In this document: in pieces, positions 12,012 to 21,667 of the stretch
How positions within the stretch are numbered: position 1 is the stretch's first letter
Layout of the letters: every line of letters begins with the position of its first letter
Assembly: GCF_051014685.1 (NCBI RefSeq)
Contig: NW_027479290.1
Coordinates: 1-64,000, forward strand
DNA from: Ptiloglossa arizonensis
Taxonomy: Eukaryota > Arthropoda > Insecta > Hymenoptera > Colletidae
Direction of reading: 5' to 3'
DNA: 64,000 nt
Notes under the pieces: model-generated
Databases searched by the model: none
Told to the model about the DNA's origin: nothing
The model's input: the letters and a program-made list of their open reading frames with translations, nothing else
Translations under genes and position numbers: made by a program

Positions 12012-12020
12012 TCTCGCGAA
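12012..12020. other. TCTCGCGAA element (example)
   Basis: The TCGCGA palindrome sits within TCTCGCGAA and is present in most monomers. Variants include CCTCGCGAA (monomer c), TCGCGCGAA (right end of window), TCTCGAGAA (near 30052, 43146 and 45093) and TCTCCCGAA (near 59608). It covers most of the vertebrate TCTCGCGAGA (ZBTB33-type) element, but binding here is speculative. Several HOR crossover intervals include it. Confidence 0.45.
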
Positions 12021-12069
12021 CGGATTGACCTAACACAAAAATTCTTATTGAGTCTGAAAGTAGAAACTC

Positions 12070-12086
12070 GCCCGATTACAACGGTA
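12070..12086 (-). other. CENP-B-box-like 17-mer (example in monomer a)
   Basis: On the minus strand this reads TACCGTTGTAATCGGGC. Against the mammalian 17-bp CENP-B box (YTTCGTTGGAARCGGGA) it matches at 12 positions. Seven of the nine essential core positions are kept: CG at 4-5, A at 10, CGGG at 13-16. The two core T at positions 2-3 are A and C. The segment occurs once per monomer, with CAGCGG, TTCAACGG and CGACGG variants that leave the core matches intact. By rough reckoning a 7-of-9 match is expected about every second random 177-bp monomer when both strands are searched, so this is a candidate only. Confidence 0.35.
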
Positions 12087-12097
12087 TGCGTATTTTT

Positions 12098-12106
12098 CCC
12101 TAGGCC
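12098..12106. other. CCCTAGGCC segment with CCTAGG palindrome (example)
   Basis: CCTAGG follows the T run near the end of most monomers. Diagnostic variants are CCCTAGCCC (leading to f), CCACCAGGCCG (leading to h), CCCTAGGGC (Domains III-IV) and CCCTGCGCC (Domain IV). It is useful as a type marker; no function is inferred. Confidence 0.5.
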
Positions 12107-12117
12107 ATTCTGGTTAA

Positions 12118-12294
12118 GCGTTTGGAGCAGCAGATTTGCGAAAAATTTGTTGTCTTCTCAACCATATCTTAGATTCAAACTCTCATATCTCGCGAACGGA
12201 TTGACCTAATCCAAAAATTCCGATTGCATTTGAAAGTAGAAACTCGCCCGATTACAACGGTATGTGTATTTTTTCCCTAGGCCATTCAGGTTAA
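12118..12294 (+). repeat. Monomer type b
   Basis: It is recognised by CAGATTTGCG, TTTGTTGTC, CCATATCTTAGATTC, ACTCTCAT, CCTAATCC and CCGATTGCATTTG. It is a member of the TTTGTTGTC class of monomers (see the A/T-tract finding). Confidence 0.8.
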
Positions 12295-12471
12295 GCGTTT
12301 GAAGCAGCAGAATTGCGAAAAATTTTTTGCCTTCTCAACTATTTCTTGGCTTCAAACTCCCATACCTCGCGAACGGATTGATCTAACCCAAACATTCCTA
12401 TTGCATCTGAAAGTAGACACTCACCCGATTACAACGGTATGTGTATTTTTTCCCTAGGCCATTCTGGTTAA
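12295..12471 (+). repeat. Monomer type c
   Basis: It is introduced by CCATTCAGG instead of CCATTCTGG and recognised by GTTTGAAGCAG, CAACTATTTC, CATACCTCGCG, GATTGATCTAACCC, AAACATTCC and GACACTCACCC. It is the monomer lost in the 6-mer HORs. Confidence 0.8.
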
Positions 12472-12648
12472 GCGTTTGGAGCGGCAGAATTGCGAAAAAT
12501 TTGTTGTCTTCTCAACCATTTCTTAGCTTGAAACTCCCATATCTCGCGAACCGATTGACCTAACCCAAAAATTCCTATTGCATTTGAAAGTAGAAACTCG
12601 CCCGATTACAGCGGTACGTGTATTTTTTCCCTAGGCCATTCTGGTTAA
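12472..12648 (+). repeat. Monomer type d
   Basis: It is recognised by GGAGCGGCAG, TTTGTTGTC, CTTAGCTTGAAAC, GAACCGATTGACC, GCATTTGAAAG and CAGCGGTACG. When h follows, its tail reads CCACCAGGCCG instead of CCCTAGGCCA, destroying the CCTAGG palindrome. Confidence 0.8.
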
Positions 12649-12825
12649 ACGTTTGGAGCAGCAGAATTGTGAAAAATTTTTTGCCTTCTCCACCATTTCT
12701 TGGCTTCAAACTCCCATATCTCGCGAACGGTTTGACCTAACCCAAAAATTCCTGTTACGTCTGAAAGTAGAAACTCGCCCGATTACAACGGTATGTGTAT
12801 TTTTTCCCTAGCCCATTCTGGTTAA
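12649..12825 (+). repeat. Monomer type e
   Basis: It starts ACGTTTGG (after GGTTAA) and is recognised by ATTGTGAAAAA, CTCCACC, AACGGTTTGACC, TGTTACGTCTG and CCCTAGCCC. The e' variant has CAAGCTCCC and is preceded by B. Confidence 0.8.
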
Positions 12826-13002
12826 GCGTTTGGAGCAGCAGAAGTGCGAAAAATTTGTTGTGTTTTCAACCATTTCTTAGCTTCAAAGTCCCATATCTCG
12901 CGAACGGATTGACCTAACCCAAAAATTCCTTGTGCATTTGAAAGTAGAAACTCGCCCGATTACAACGGTACGTGTATTATTTCCCTAGGTCATTCTGGTT
13001 AA
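12826..13002 (+). repeat. Monomer type f
   Basis: It is recognised by AGAAGTGCG, TTTGTTGTGTTTTC, CTTCAAAGTCCC, CCTTGTGCATTTG and TACGTGTATTATTTCCC, and is followed by GGTCATTCTGG. It is a TTTGTTGTG-class monomer, always followed by g in complete units. Confidence 0.8.
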
Positions 13003-13179
13003 GCGTTTGGAGCAGCAGAATTGTGAAATATTTTTTGCCTTCTCTACCATTTCTTGGCTTCAAACTCCCATATCTCGCGAACAGATTGACCTAACCCAAA
13101 AGTTCCTATTGCATCTGAAAGTAGAAACTCGCCCAATTACAACGGTATTTGTATTTTTTCCCTAGGCCATTCTGGTTAA
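13003..13179 (+). repeat. Monomer type g
   Basis: It is recognised by ATTGTGAAATATTTTTT, CTCTACC, CAAAAGTTCC, CGCCCAATTACAACGG and GGTATTTG. The GCCCAATT variant changes the CGGG end of the CENP-B-box-like segment to TGGG on the opposite strand, so this is a box-altered monomer. Some copies carry GAACAGATT instead of GAACGGATT. Confidence 0.8.
13131..13147 (-). other. Altered CENP-B-box-like segment (monomer g)
   Basis: The equivalent 17-mer in monomer g is GCCCAATTACAACGGTA, so on the minus strand the terminal CGGG becomes TGGG. This removes one of the seven core matches. The variant is fixed in the g copies of Domain I and in monomers of Domain III with AATTATAACGG. Variant-bearing monomers are thus interspersed at HOR spacing. 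Confidence 0.4.
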
Positions 13180-13886
13180 GCGTTTGGAGCAGCAGAATTG
13201 CGAAAAATTTTTTGCCTTCTCAACCATTTCTGCGCTTCAAACTCCCATATCTCGCGAACGGATTGACCTAACACAAAAATTCTTATTGAGTCTGAAAGTA
13301 GAAACTCGCCCGATTACAACGGTATGCGTATTTTTCCCTAGGCCATTCTGGTTAAGCGTTTGGAGCAGCAGATTTGCGAAAAATTTGTTGTCTTCTCAAC
13401 CATATCTTAGATTCAAACTCTCATATCTCGCGAACGGATTGACCTAATCCAAAAATTCCGATTGCATTTGAAAGTAGAAACTCGCCCGATTACAACGGTA
13501 TGTGTATTTTTTCCCTAGGCCATTCAGGTTAAGCGTTTGAAGCAGCAGAATTGCGAAAAATTTTTTGCCTTCTCAACTATTTCTTGGCTTCAAACTCCCA
13601 TACCTCGCGAACGGATTGATCTAACCCAAACATTCCTATTGCATCTGAAAGTAGACACTCACCCGATTACAACGGTATGTGTATTTTTTCCCTAGGCCAT
13701 TCTGGTTAAGCGTTTGGAGCGGCAGAATTGCGAAAAATTTGTTGTCTTCTCAACCATTTCTTAGCTTGAAACTCCCATATCTCGCGAACCGATTGACCTA
13801 ACCCAAAAATTCCTATTGCATTTGAAAGTAGAAACTCGCCCGATTACAGCGGTACGTGTATTTTTCCACCAGGCCGTTCTGGTTAA

Positions 13887-14063
13887 GCGATTGGAGCAGC
13901 AGAAGTGCGAAAATTTTTTTGCCTTCTCAACCATTTCTTGGCTTCAAACTCCCATATCTCGCGAACGGATTGACCTAACCCAAAAATTCCTGTTACGTCT
14001 GAAAGTAGAAACTCGCCCGATTACAACGGTATGTGTATTTTTTCCCTAGGCCATTCTGGTTAA
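13887..14063 (+). repeat. Monomer type h
   Basis: It is preceded by CCACCAGGCCGTTCTGG and recognised by GCGATTGGAG, AGAAGTGCGAAAATTTTTTTGCC and TGTTACGTCTG. It occurs in the 10-, 12-, 13- and 22-mer units directly after d. Confidence 0.75.
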
Positions 14064-14417
14064 GCGATTGGAGCAGGAGAAGTGCGAAAAATTTTTTGCC
14101 TTCTCAACCATTTCTTGGCTTCAAACTCCCATACCTCGCGAACGGATTGATCTAACCCAAAAATTCCTATTGCATCTGAAAGTAGAAACTCGCCCGATTT
14201 CAACGGTATGTGTATTTTTTCCCTAGGCCATTCTGGTTAAGCGTTTGGAGCAGCAGATTTGCGAAAAATTTGTTGTCTTCTCAACCATATCTTAGCTTCA
14301 AACTCTCATATCTCGCGAACGGATTGACCTAACCCAAAAATTCCTATTGCATTTGAAAGTAGAAACTCGCCCGATTACAGCGGTACGTGTATTTTTTCCC
14401 TAGGCCATTCTGGTTAA
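14064..14417 (+). repeat. Monomer pair i'-B
   Basis: Monomer i' (14064-14240) has GCGATTGGAGCAGGAG, CATACCTCGCG, GATTGATCTAACCC and GATTTCAACGG. Monomer B (14241-14417) has CAGATTTGCG, TTTGTTGTC, CATATCTTAGCTTC, ACTCTCAT and GCATTTG. The pair, usually followed by e', is a mobile cassette in the HORs, appearing one or two times per unit. Confidence 0.7.
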
Positions 14418-15269
14418 ACGTTTGGAGCAGGAGAAGTGCGAAAAATTTTTTGCCTTCTCAACCATTTCTTGGCTTCAAACTCCCATACCTCGCGAACGGA
14501 TTGATCTAACCCAAAAATTCCTATTGCATCTGAAAGTAGAAACTCGCCCGATTTCAACGGTATGTGTATTTTTTCCCTAGGCCATTCTGGTTAAGCGTTT
14601 GGAGCAGCAGATTTGCGAAAAATTTGTTGTCTTCTCAACCATATCTTAGCTTCAAACTCTCATATCTCGCGAACGGATTGACCTAACCCAAAAATTCCTA
14701 TTGCATTTGAAAGTAGAAACTCGCCCGATTACAACGGTATGTGTATTTTTTCCCTAGGCCATTCTGGTTAAACGTTTGGAGCAGCAGAATTGTGAAAAAT
14801 TTTTTGCCTTCTCCACCATTTCTTGGCTTCAAGCTCCCATATCTCGCGAACGGTTTGACCTAACCCAAAAATTCCTGTTACGTCTGAAAGTAGAAACTCG
14901 CCCGATTACAACGGTATGTGTATTTTTTCCCTAGCCCATTCTGGTTAAGCGTTTGGAGCAGCAGAAGTGCGAAAAATTTGTTGTGTTTTCAACCATTTCT
15001 TAGCTTCAAAGTCCCATATCTCGCGAACGGATTGACCTAACCCAAAAATTCCTTGTGCATTTGAAAGTAGAAACTCGCCCGATTACAACGGTACGTGTAT
15101 TATTTCCCTAGGTCATTCTGGTTAAGCGTTTGGAGCAGCAGAATTGTGAAATATTTTTTGCCTTCTCTACCATTTCTTGGCTTCAAACTCCCATATCTCG
15201 CGAACGGATTGACCTAACCCAAAAGTTCCTATTGCATCTGAAAGTAGAAACTCGCCCAATTACAACGGT

Positions 15270-16465
15270 ATTTGTATTTTTTTCCCTAGGCCATTCTGGT
15301 TAAGCGTTTGGAGCAGCAGAATTGCGAAAATTTTTTGCCTTCTCAACCATTTCTGCGCTTCAAACTCCCATATCTCGCGAACGGATTGACCTAACACAAA
15401 AATTCTTATTGAGTCTGAAAGTAGAAACTCGCCCGATTACAACGGTATGCGTATTTTTCCCTAGGCCATTCTGGTTAAGCGTTTGGAGCAGCAGATTTGC
15501 GAAAAATTTGTTGTCTTCTCAACCATATCTTAGATTCAAACTCTCATATCTCGCGAACGGATTGACCTAATCCAAAAAATTCCGATTGCATTTGAAAGTA
15601 GAAACTCGCCCGATTACAACGGTATGTGTATTTTTTCCCTAGGCCATTCAGGTTAAGCGTTTGAAGCAGCAGAATTGCGAAAAATTTTTGCCTTCTCAAC
15701 TATTTCTTGGCTTCAAACTCCCATACCTCGCGAACGGATTGATCTAACCCAAACATTCCTATTGCATCTGAAAGTAGACACTCACCCGATTACAACGGTA
15801 TGTGTATTTTACCCTAGGCATTCTGGTTAAGCGTTTGGAGCGGCAGAATTGCGAAAAATTTGTTGTCTTCTCAACCATTTCTTAGCTTGAAACTCCCATA
15901 TCTCGCGAACCGATTGACCTAACCCAAAAATTCCTATTGCATTTGAAAGTAGAAACTCGCCCGATTACAGCGGTACGTGTATTTTTTCCCTAGGCCATTC
16001 TGGTTAAACGTTTGGAGCAGCAGATTTGTGAAAAATTTTTTGCCTTCTCCACCATTTCTTGGCTTCAAACTCCCATATCTCGCGAACGGTTTGACCTAAC
16101 CCAAAAATTCCTGTTACGTCTGAAAGTAGAAACTCGCCCGATTACACGGTATGTGTATTTTTTCCCTAGGCCATTCTGGTTAAGCGTTTGGAGCGGCAGA
16201 ATTGCGAAAAATTTGTTGTCTTCTCAACCATTTCTTAGCTTGAAACTCCCATATCTCGCGAACCGATTGACCTAACCCAAAAATTCCTATTGCATTTGAA
16301 AGTAGAAACTCGCCCGATTACAGCGGTACGTGTATTTTTCCACCAGGCCGTTCTGGTTAAGCGATTGGAGCAGGAGAAGTGCGAAAAATTTTTGCCTTCT
16401 CAACCATTTCTTGGCTTCAAACTCCCATACCTCGCGAACGGATTGATCTAACCCAAAATTCCTAT
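15270..16465 (+). other. Patch with clustered homopolymer indels
   Basis: Relative to the same monomer types elsewhere, eight small indels fall in about 1.2 kb. They are a T run of seven (about 15276), four A (15327), six A (15574), five T (15684), GTATTTTACCCTAGGCA lacking three bases (15806), ACACGG for ACAACGG (16145), five T (16388) and four A (16455). Neighbouring HOR copies lack these. Homopolymer-length errors in an unpolished consensus are the simplest reading. Confidence 0.65.
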
Positions 16466-17420
16466 TGCATCTGAAAGTAGAAACTCGCCCGATTTCAACG
16501 GTATGTGTATTTTTTCCCTAGGCCATTCTGGTTAAGCGTTTGGAGCAGCAGATTTGCGAAAAATTTGTTGTCTTCTCAACCATATCTTAGCTTCAAACTC
16601 TCATATCTCGCGAACGGATTGACCTAACCCAAAAATTCCTATTGCATTTGAAAGTAGAAACTCGCCCGATTACAACGGTATGTGTATTTTTTCCCTAGGC
16701 CATTCTGGTTAAACGTTTGGAGCAGCAGAATTGTGAAAAATTTTTTGCCTTCTCCACCATTTCTTGGCTTCAAGCTCCCATATCTCGCGAACGGTTTGAC
16801 CTAACCCAAAAATTCCTGTTACGTCTGAAAGTAGAAACTCGCCCGATTACAACGGTATGTGTATTTTTTCCCTAGGCCATTCTGGTTAAGCGATTGGAGC
16901 AGGAGAAGTGCGAAAAATTTTTTGCCTTCTCAACCATTTCTTGGCTTCAAACTCCCATACCTCGCGAACGGATTGATCTAACCCAAAAATTCCTATTGCA
17001 TCTGAAAGTAGAAACTCGCCCGATTTCAACGGTATGTGTATTTTTTCCCTAGCCCATTCTGGTTAAGCGTTTGGAGCAGCAGAAGTGCGAAAAATTTGTT
17101 GTGTTTTCAACCATTTCTTAGCTTCAAAGTCCCATATCTCGCGAACGGATTGACCTAACCCAAAAATTCCTTGTGCATTTGAAAGTAGAAACTCGCCCGA
17201 TTACAGCGGTACGTGTATTATTTCCCTAGGTCATTCTGGTTAAGCGTTTGGAGCAGCAGAATTGTGAAATATTTTTTGCCTTCTCTACCATTTCTTGGCT
17301 TCAAACTCCCATATCTCGCGAACGGATTGACCTAACCCAAAAGTTCCTATTGCATCTGAAAGTAGAAACTCGCCCAATTACAACGGTATTTGTATTTTTT
17401 CCCTAGGCCATTCTGGTTAA
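15304..17420 (+). repeat. 12-mer HOR unit with rearranged middle
   Basis: The order read is a, b, c, d, an e-like monomer with CAGATTTGTG (16008), d, i', B, e', i', f, g, then a at 17421. It resembles the preceding 12-mer but with the second d and the second i' in different places. The 16.89-17.07 kb i' monomer runs straight into CCCTAGCCC and f, a hybrid tail. Coordinates in the first part drift because of the indel patch. Confidence 0.6.
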
Positions 17421-19230
17421 GCGTTTGGAGCAGCAGAATTGCGAAAAATGTTTTGCCTTCTCAACCATTTCTGCGCTTCAAACTCCCATATCTCGCGAAC
17501 GGATTGACCTAACACAAAAATTCTTATTGAGTCTGAAAGTAGAAACTCGCCCGATTACAACGGTATGCGTATTTTTCCCTAGGCCATTCTGGTTAAGCGT
17601 TTGGAGCAGCAGATTTGCGAAAAATTTGTTGTCTTCTCAACCATATCTTAGATTCAAACTCTCATATCTCGCGAACGGATTGACCTAATCCAAAAATTCC
17701 GATTGCATTTGAAAGTAGAAACTCGCCCGATTACAACGGTATGTGTATTTTTTCCCTAGGCCATTCAGGTTAAGCGTTTGAAGCAGCAGAATTGCGAAAA
17801 ATTTTTTGCCTTCTCAACTATTTCTTGGCTTCAAACTCCCATACCTCGCGAACGGATTGATCTAACCCAAACATTCCTATTGCATCTGAAAGTAGACACT
17901 CACCCGATTACAACGGTATGTGTATTTTTTCCCTAGGCCATTCTGGTTAAGCGTTTGGAGCGGCAGAATTGCGAAAAATTTGTTGTCTTCTCAACCATTT
18001 CTTAGCTTGAAACTCCCATATCTCGCGAACCGATTGACCTAACCCAAAAATTCCTATTGCATTTTAAAGTAGAAACTCGCCCGATTACAGCGGTACGTGT
18101 TTTTTTCCACCAGGCCGTTCTGGTTAAGCGATTGGAGCAGCAGAAGTGCGAAAATTTTTTTGCCTTCTCAACCATTTCTGCGCTTCAAACTCCCATATCT
18201 CGCGAACGGATTGACCTAACACAAAAATTCTTATTGAGTCTGAAAGTAGAAACTCGCCCGATTTCAACGGTATGTGTATTTTTTCCCTAGGCCATTCTGG
18301 TTAAGCGTTTGGAGCAGCAGATTTGCGAAAAATTTGTTGTCTTCTCAACCATATCTTAGATTCAAACTCTCATAACTCGCGAACGGATTGACCTAATCCA
18401 AAAATTCCTATTGCATTTGAAAGTAGAATCTCGCACGATTACAACGGTATGTGTATTTTTTCCCTAGGCCATTCTGGTTAAGCGTTTGGAGCAGCAGGAT
18501 TGCGAAAAATTTGTTGTCTTCTCAACCATTTCTTAGCTTGAAACTCCCATATCTCGCGAACCGATTGACCTAACCCAAAAATTCCTATTGCATTTGAAAG
18601 TAGAAACTCGCCCGATTACAGCGGTACGTGTATTTTTCCACCAGGCCGTTCTGGTTAAGCGATTGGAGCAGCAGAAGTGCGAAAAATTTGTTGTCTTGAC
18701 AACCATTTCTTAGCTTCAAAGTCCCATATCTCGCGAACGGATTGACCTAACCCAAAAATTCCTATTGCATCTGAAAGTAGAAACTCGCCCAATTTCAACG
18801 GTATTTTTTTTTTTTCCTTAGGCCATTCTGGTTAAGCGTTTGGAGCAGCAGAAGTGCGAAAAATTTTTTGCCTTCTCAACCATTTCTTGGCTTCAAACTC
18901 CCATACCTCGCGAACGGATTGATCTAACCCAAAAATTCCTACTGCATCTGAAAGTAGAAACTCGCCCGATTACAACGGTATGTGTATTTTTTCCCTAGGC
19001 CATTCTGGTTAAGCGTTTGGAGCAGCAGAATTGCGAAAAATTTGTTGTCTTCTCAACCATTTCTTAGCTTGAAACTCCCATATCTCGCGAACCGATTGAC
19101 CTAACCCAAAAATTCCTATTGCATTTGAAAGTAGAAACTCGCCCGATTACAGCGGTACGTGTATTTTTCCACCAGGCCGTTCTGGTTAAGCGATTGGAGC
19201 AGCAGAAGTGCGAAAAATTTATTGTCTTGA
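17421..19230 (+). repeat. Mixed segment with a 3-mer (531-bp) local duplication
   Basis: After a-b-c-d (17421-18127) and an h/a hybrid, less homogenised monomers follow. A three-monomer stretch near 18485-19015 is repeated at about 19016 onward. Shared markers are CTTAGCTTGAAAC, CCACCAGGCCG, and a TTGACAACC variant of the usual CTCAACC. A 12-T run lies at about 18804-18815. No gene is seen. Confidence 0.6.
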
Positions 19231-20291
19231 CAACCATTTCTTAGCTTCAAAGTCCCATATCTCGCGAACGGATTGACCTAACCCAAAAATTCCTATTGCA
19301 TCTGAAAGAAGAAACTCGCCCAATTTCAACGGTATTTGTATTTTTTCCCTAGGCCATTCTGGTTAAGCGTTTGGAGCAGCAGAATTGCGAAAAATTTGTT
19401 GTCTTCTCAACCATATCTTAGATTCAAACTCCCATATCTCGCGAACGGATTGACCTAACCCAAAAATTCCTATTGTAACTGAAAGTAGAAACACGCCCGA
19501 TTACAACGGTACGCGTATTTTTTCCCTAGGTCATTCTGGTTAAGCGTTTGGAGCAGCAGATTTGCGAAAAATTTGTTGTCTTCTCAACCATATCTTAGAT
19601 TCAAACTCTCATATCTCGCGAACGGATTGACCTAATCCAAAAATTCCGATTGCATTTGAAAGTAGAAACTCGCCCGATTTCGACGGTATGTGTATTTTTT
19701 CCCTAGGCCATTCAGGTTAAGCGTTTGAAGCAGCAGAATTGCGAAAAATTTTTTGCCTTCTCAACTATTTCTTGGCTTCAAACTCCCATACCTCGCGAAC
19801 GGATGGATCTAACCCAAAAATTCCTATTGCATCTGAAAGTAGACACTCGCCCGATTACAACGGTATGTGTATTTTTTCCCTAGGCCATTCTGGTTAAGCG
19901 TTTGGAGCAGCAGAATTGCGAAAAATTTGTTGTCTTCTCAACCATTTCTTAGCTTGAAACTCCCATATCTCGCGAACCGATTGACCTAACCCAAAAATTC
20001 CTATTGCATTTGAAAGTAGAAACTCGCCCGATTACAGCGGTACGTGTATTTTTTCCCTAGGCCTTTCTGGTTAAACGTTTGGAGCAGCAGAATTGTGAAA
20101 AATTTTTTGCCTTCTCCACCATTTCTTGGCTTCAAACTCCCATATCTCGCGAACGGTTTGACCTAACCCAAAAATTCCTGTTACGTCTGAAAGTAGAAAC
20201 TCGCCCGATTACAACGGTATGTGTATTTTTTCCCTAGCCCATTCTGGTTAAGCGTTTGGAGCAGCAGAAGTGCGAAAAATTTGTTGTGTTT
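19230..20291 (+). repeat. 6-mer HOR copy 1 (1,062 bp)
   Basis: Private variants recur exactly 1,062 bp downstream: TCTGAAAGAAG (19301/20363), ATTTCGACGG (19677/20739), AACGGATGGATC and GGCCTTTCTGG. The order includes B- and b-like, c-like, d and e types. Boundaries are accurate to some tens of bases. Confidence 0.8.
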
Positions 20292-21353
20292 TCAACCATT
20301 TCTTAGCTTCAAAGTCCCATATCTCGCGAACGGATTGACCTAACCCAAAAATTCCTATTGCATCTGAAAGAAGAAACTCGCCCAATTTCAACGGTATTTG
20401 TATTTTTTCCCTAGGCCATTCTGGTTAAGCGTTTGGAGCAGCAGAATTGCGAAAAATTTGTTGTCTTCTCAACCATATCTTAGATTCAAACTCCCATATC
20501 TCGCGAACGGATTGACCTAACCCAAAAATTCCTATTGTAACTGAAAGTAGAAACACGCCCGATTACAACGGTACGCGTATTTTTTCCCTAGGTCATTCTG
20601 GTTAAGCGTTTGGAGCAGCAGATTTGCGAAAAATTTGTTGTCTTCTCAACCATATCTTAGATTCAAACTCTCATATCTCGCGAACGGATTGACCTAATCC
20701 AAAAATTCCGATTGCATTTGAAAGTAGAAACTCGCCCGATTTCGACGGTATGTGTATTTTTTCCCTAGGCCATTCAGGTTAAGCGTTTGAAGCAGCAGAA
20801 TTGCGAAAAATTTTTTGCCTTCTCAACTATTTCTTGGCTTCAAACTCCCATACCTCGCGAACGGATGGATCTAACCCAAAAATTCCTATTGCATCTGAAA
20901 GTAGACACTCGCCCGATTACAACGGTATGTGTATTTTTTCCCTAGGCCATTCTGGTTAAGCGTTTGGAGCAGCAGAATTGCGAAAAATTTGTTGTCTTCT
21001 CAACCATTTCTTAGCTTGAAACTCCCATATCTCGCGAACCGATTGACCTAACCCAAAAATTCCTATTGCATTTGAAAGTAGAAACTCGCCCGATTACAGC
21101 GGTACGTGTATTTTTTCCCTAGGCCTTTCTGGTTAAACGTTTGGAGCAGCAGAATTGTGAAAAATTTTTTGCCTTCTCCACCATTTCTTGGCTTCAAACT
21201 CCCATGTCTCGCGAACGGTTTGACCTAACCCAAAAATTCCTGTTACGTCTGAAAGTAGAAACTCGCCCGATTACAACGGTATGTGTATTTTTTCCCTAGC
21301 CCATTCTGGTTAAGCGTTTGGAGCAGCAGAAGTGCGAAAAATTTGTTGTGTTT
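20292..21353 (+). repeat. 6-mer HOR copy 2 (1,062 bp)
   Basis: This is a tandem copy of the previous unit. I noticed one difference, CCATGTCTCGCG near 21204 against CCATATCTCGCG near 20142. Similarity continues to about 21417, where CCTTGTGCATTTG (f type) replaces CCTATTGCATCTG. Confidence 0.8.
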
Positions 21354-21667
21354 TCAACCATTTCTTAGCTTCAAAGTCCCATATCTCGCGAACGGATTGA
21401 CCTAACCCAAAAATTCCTTGTGCATTTGAAAGTAGAAACTCGCCCGATTACAACGGTACGTGTATTATTTCCCTAGGTCATTCTGGTTAAGCGTTTGGAG
21501 CAGCAGAATTGTGAAATATTTTTTGCCTTCTCTACCATTTCTTGGCTTCAAACTCCCATATCTCGCGAACAGATTGACCTAACCCAAAAGTTCCTATTGC
21601 ATCTGAAAGTAGAAACTCGCCCAATTACAACGGTATTTGTATTTTTTCCCTAGGCCATTCTGGTTAA

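Larger units (their letters stand above)
11942..12117 (+). repeat. Monomer type a
   Basis: It is recognised by CATTTCTGCGCTTC, GACCTAACACAAAAATTC, TTATTGAGTCTG and ATGCGTATTTTTCCC (five T, so 176 bp). It follows g and precedes b in most Domain I units. Later copies (32991, 39184, 41305) have TTGCGTCTG in place of TTGAGTCTG. Confidence 0.8.
11942..13179 (+). repeat. 7-mer HOR a-b-c-d-e-f-g (1,238 bp), reference unit
   Basis: This is the simplest complete unit and defines the monomer letters. Starts are a 11942, b 12118, c 12295, d 12472, e 12649, f 12826 and g 13003, with the next a at 13180. Monomer a is 176 bp because its T run before CCCTAGG has five rather than six T. The 6-mers derive from this order by loss of c. 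The 10-, 12- and 13-mers derive from it by replacement or expansion of the e slot. Confidence 0.85.
13180..15303 (+). repeat. 12-mer HOR a-b-c-d-h-i'-B-i'-B-e'-f-g
   Basis: Starts are about 13180 (a), 13356 (b), 13533 (c), 13710 (d), 13887 (h), 14064 (i'), 14241 (B), 14418 (i', preceded by TTAAACG), 14595 (B), 14772 (e'), 14949 (f) and 15126 (g). The i'-B pair is tandemly doubled. The second i' begins ACGTTTGGAGCAGGAG, an e-type start joined to an i-type body, marking the exchange point. Confidence 0.75.

Noticed and set aside
12032..12041. CCTAACCC-like piece of TTAGGG-type telomere repeat in most monomers
   Set aside because: Only eight bases match the CCCTAA register. It is never tandem, and the surrounding GATTGACCTAACCCAAAAA does not extend it. 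Monomer a itself has CCTAACAC. A chance match within a conserved monomer is sufficient.
18804..18815. 12-T run as a possible polymerase III terminator
   Set aside because: It is a local expansion where GTATTTGTATTTTTTCCC lost its G, in one monomer only. There is no upstream promoter-like structure, and T runs of about six occur in every monomer.
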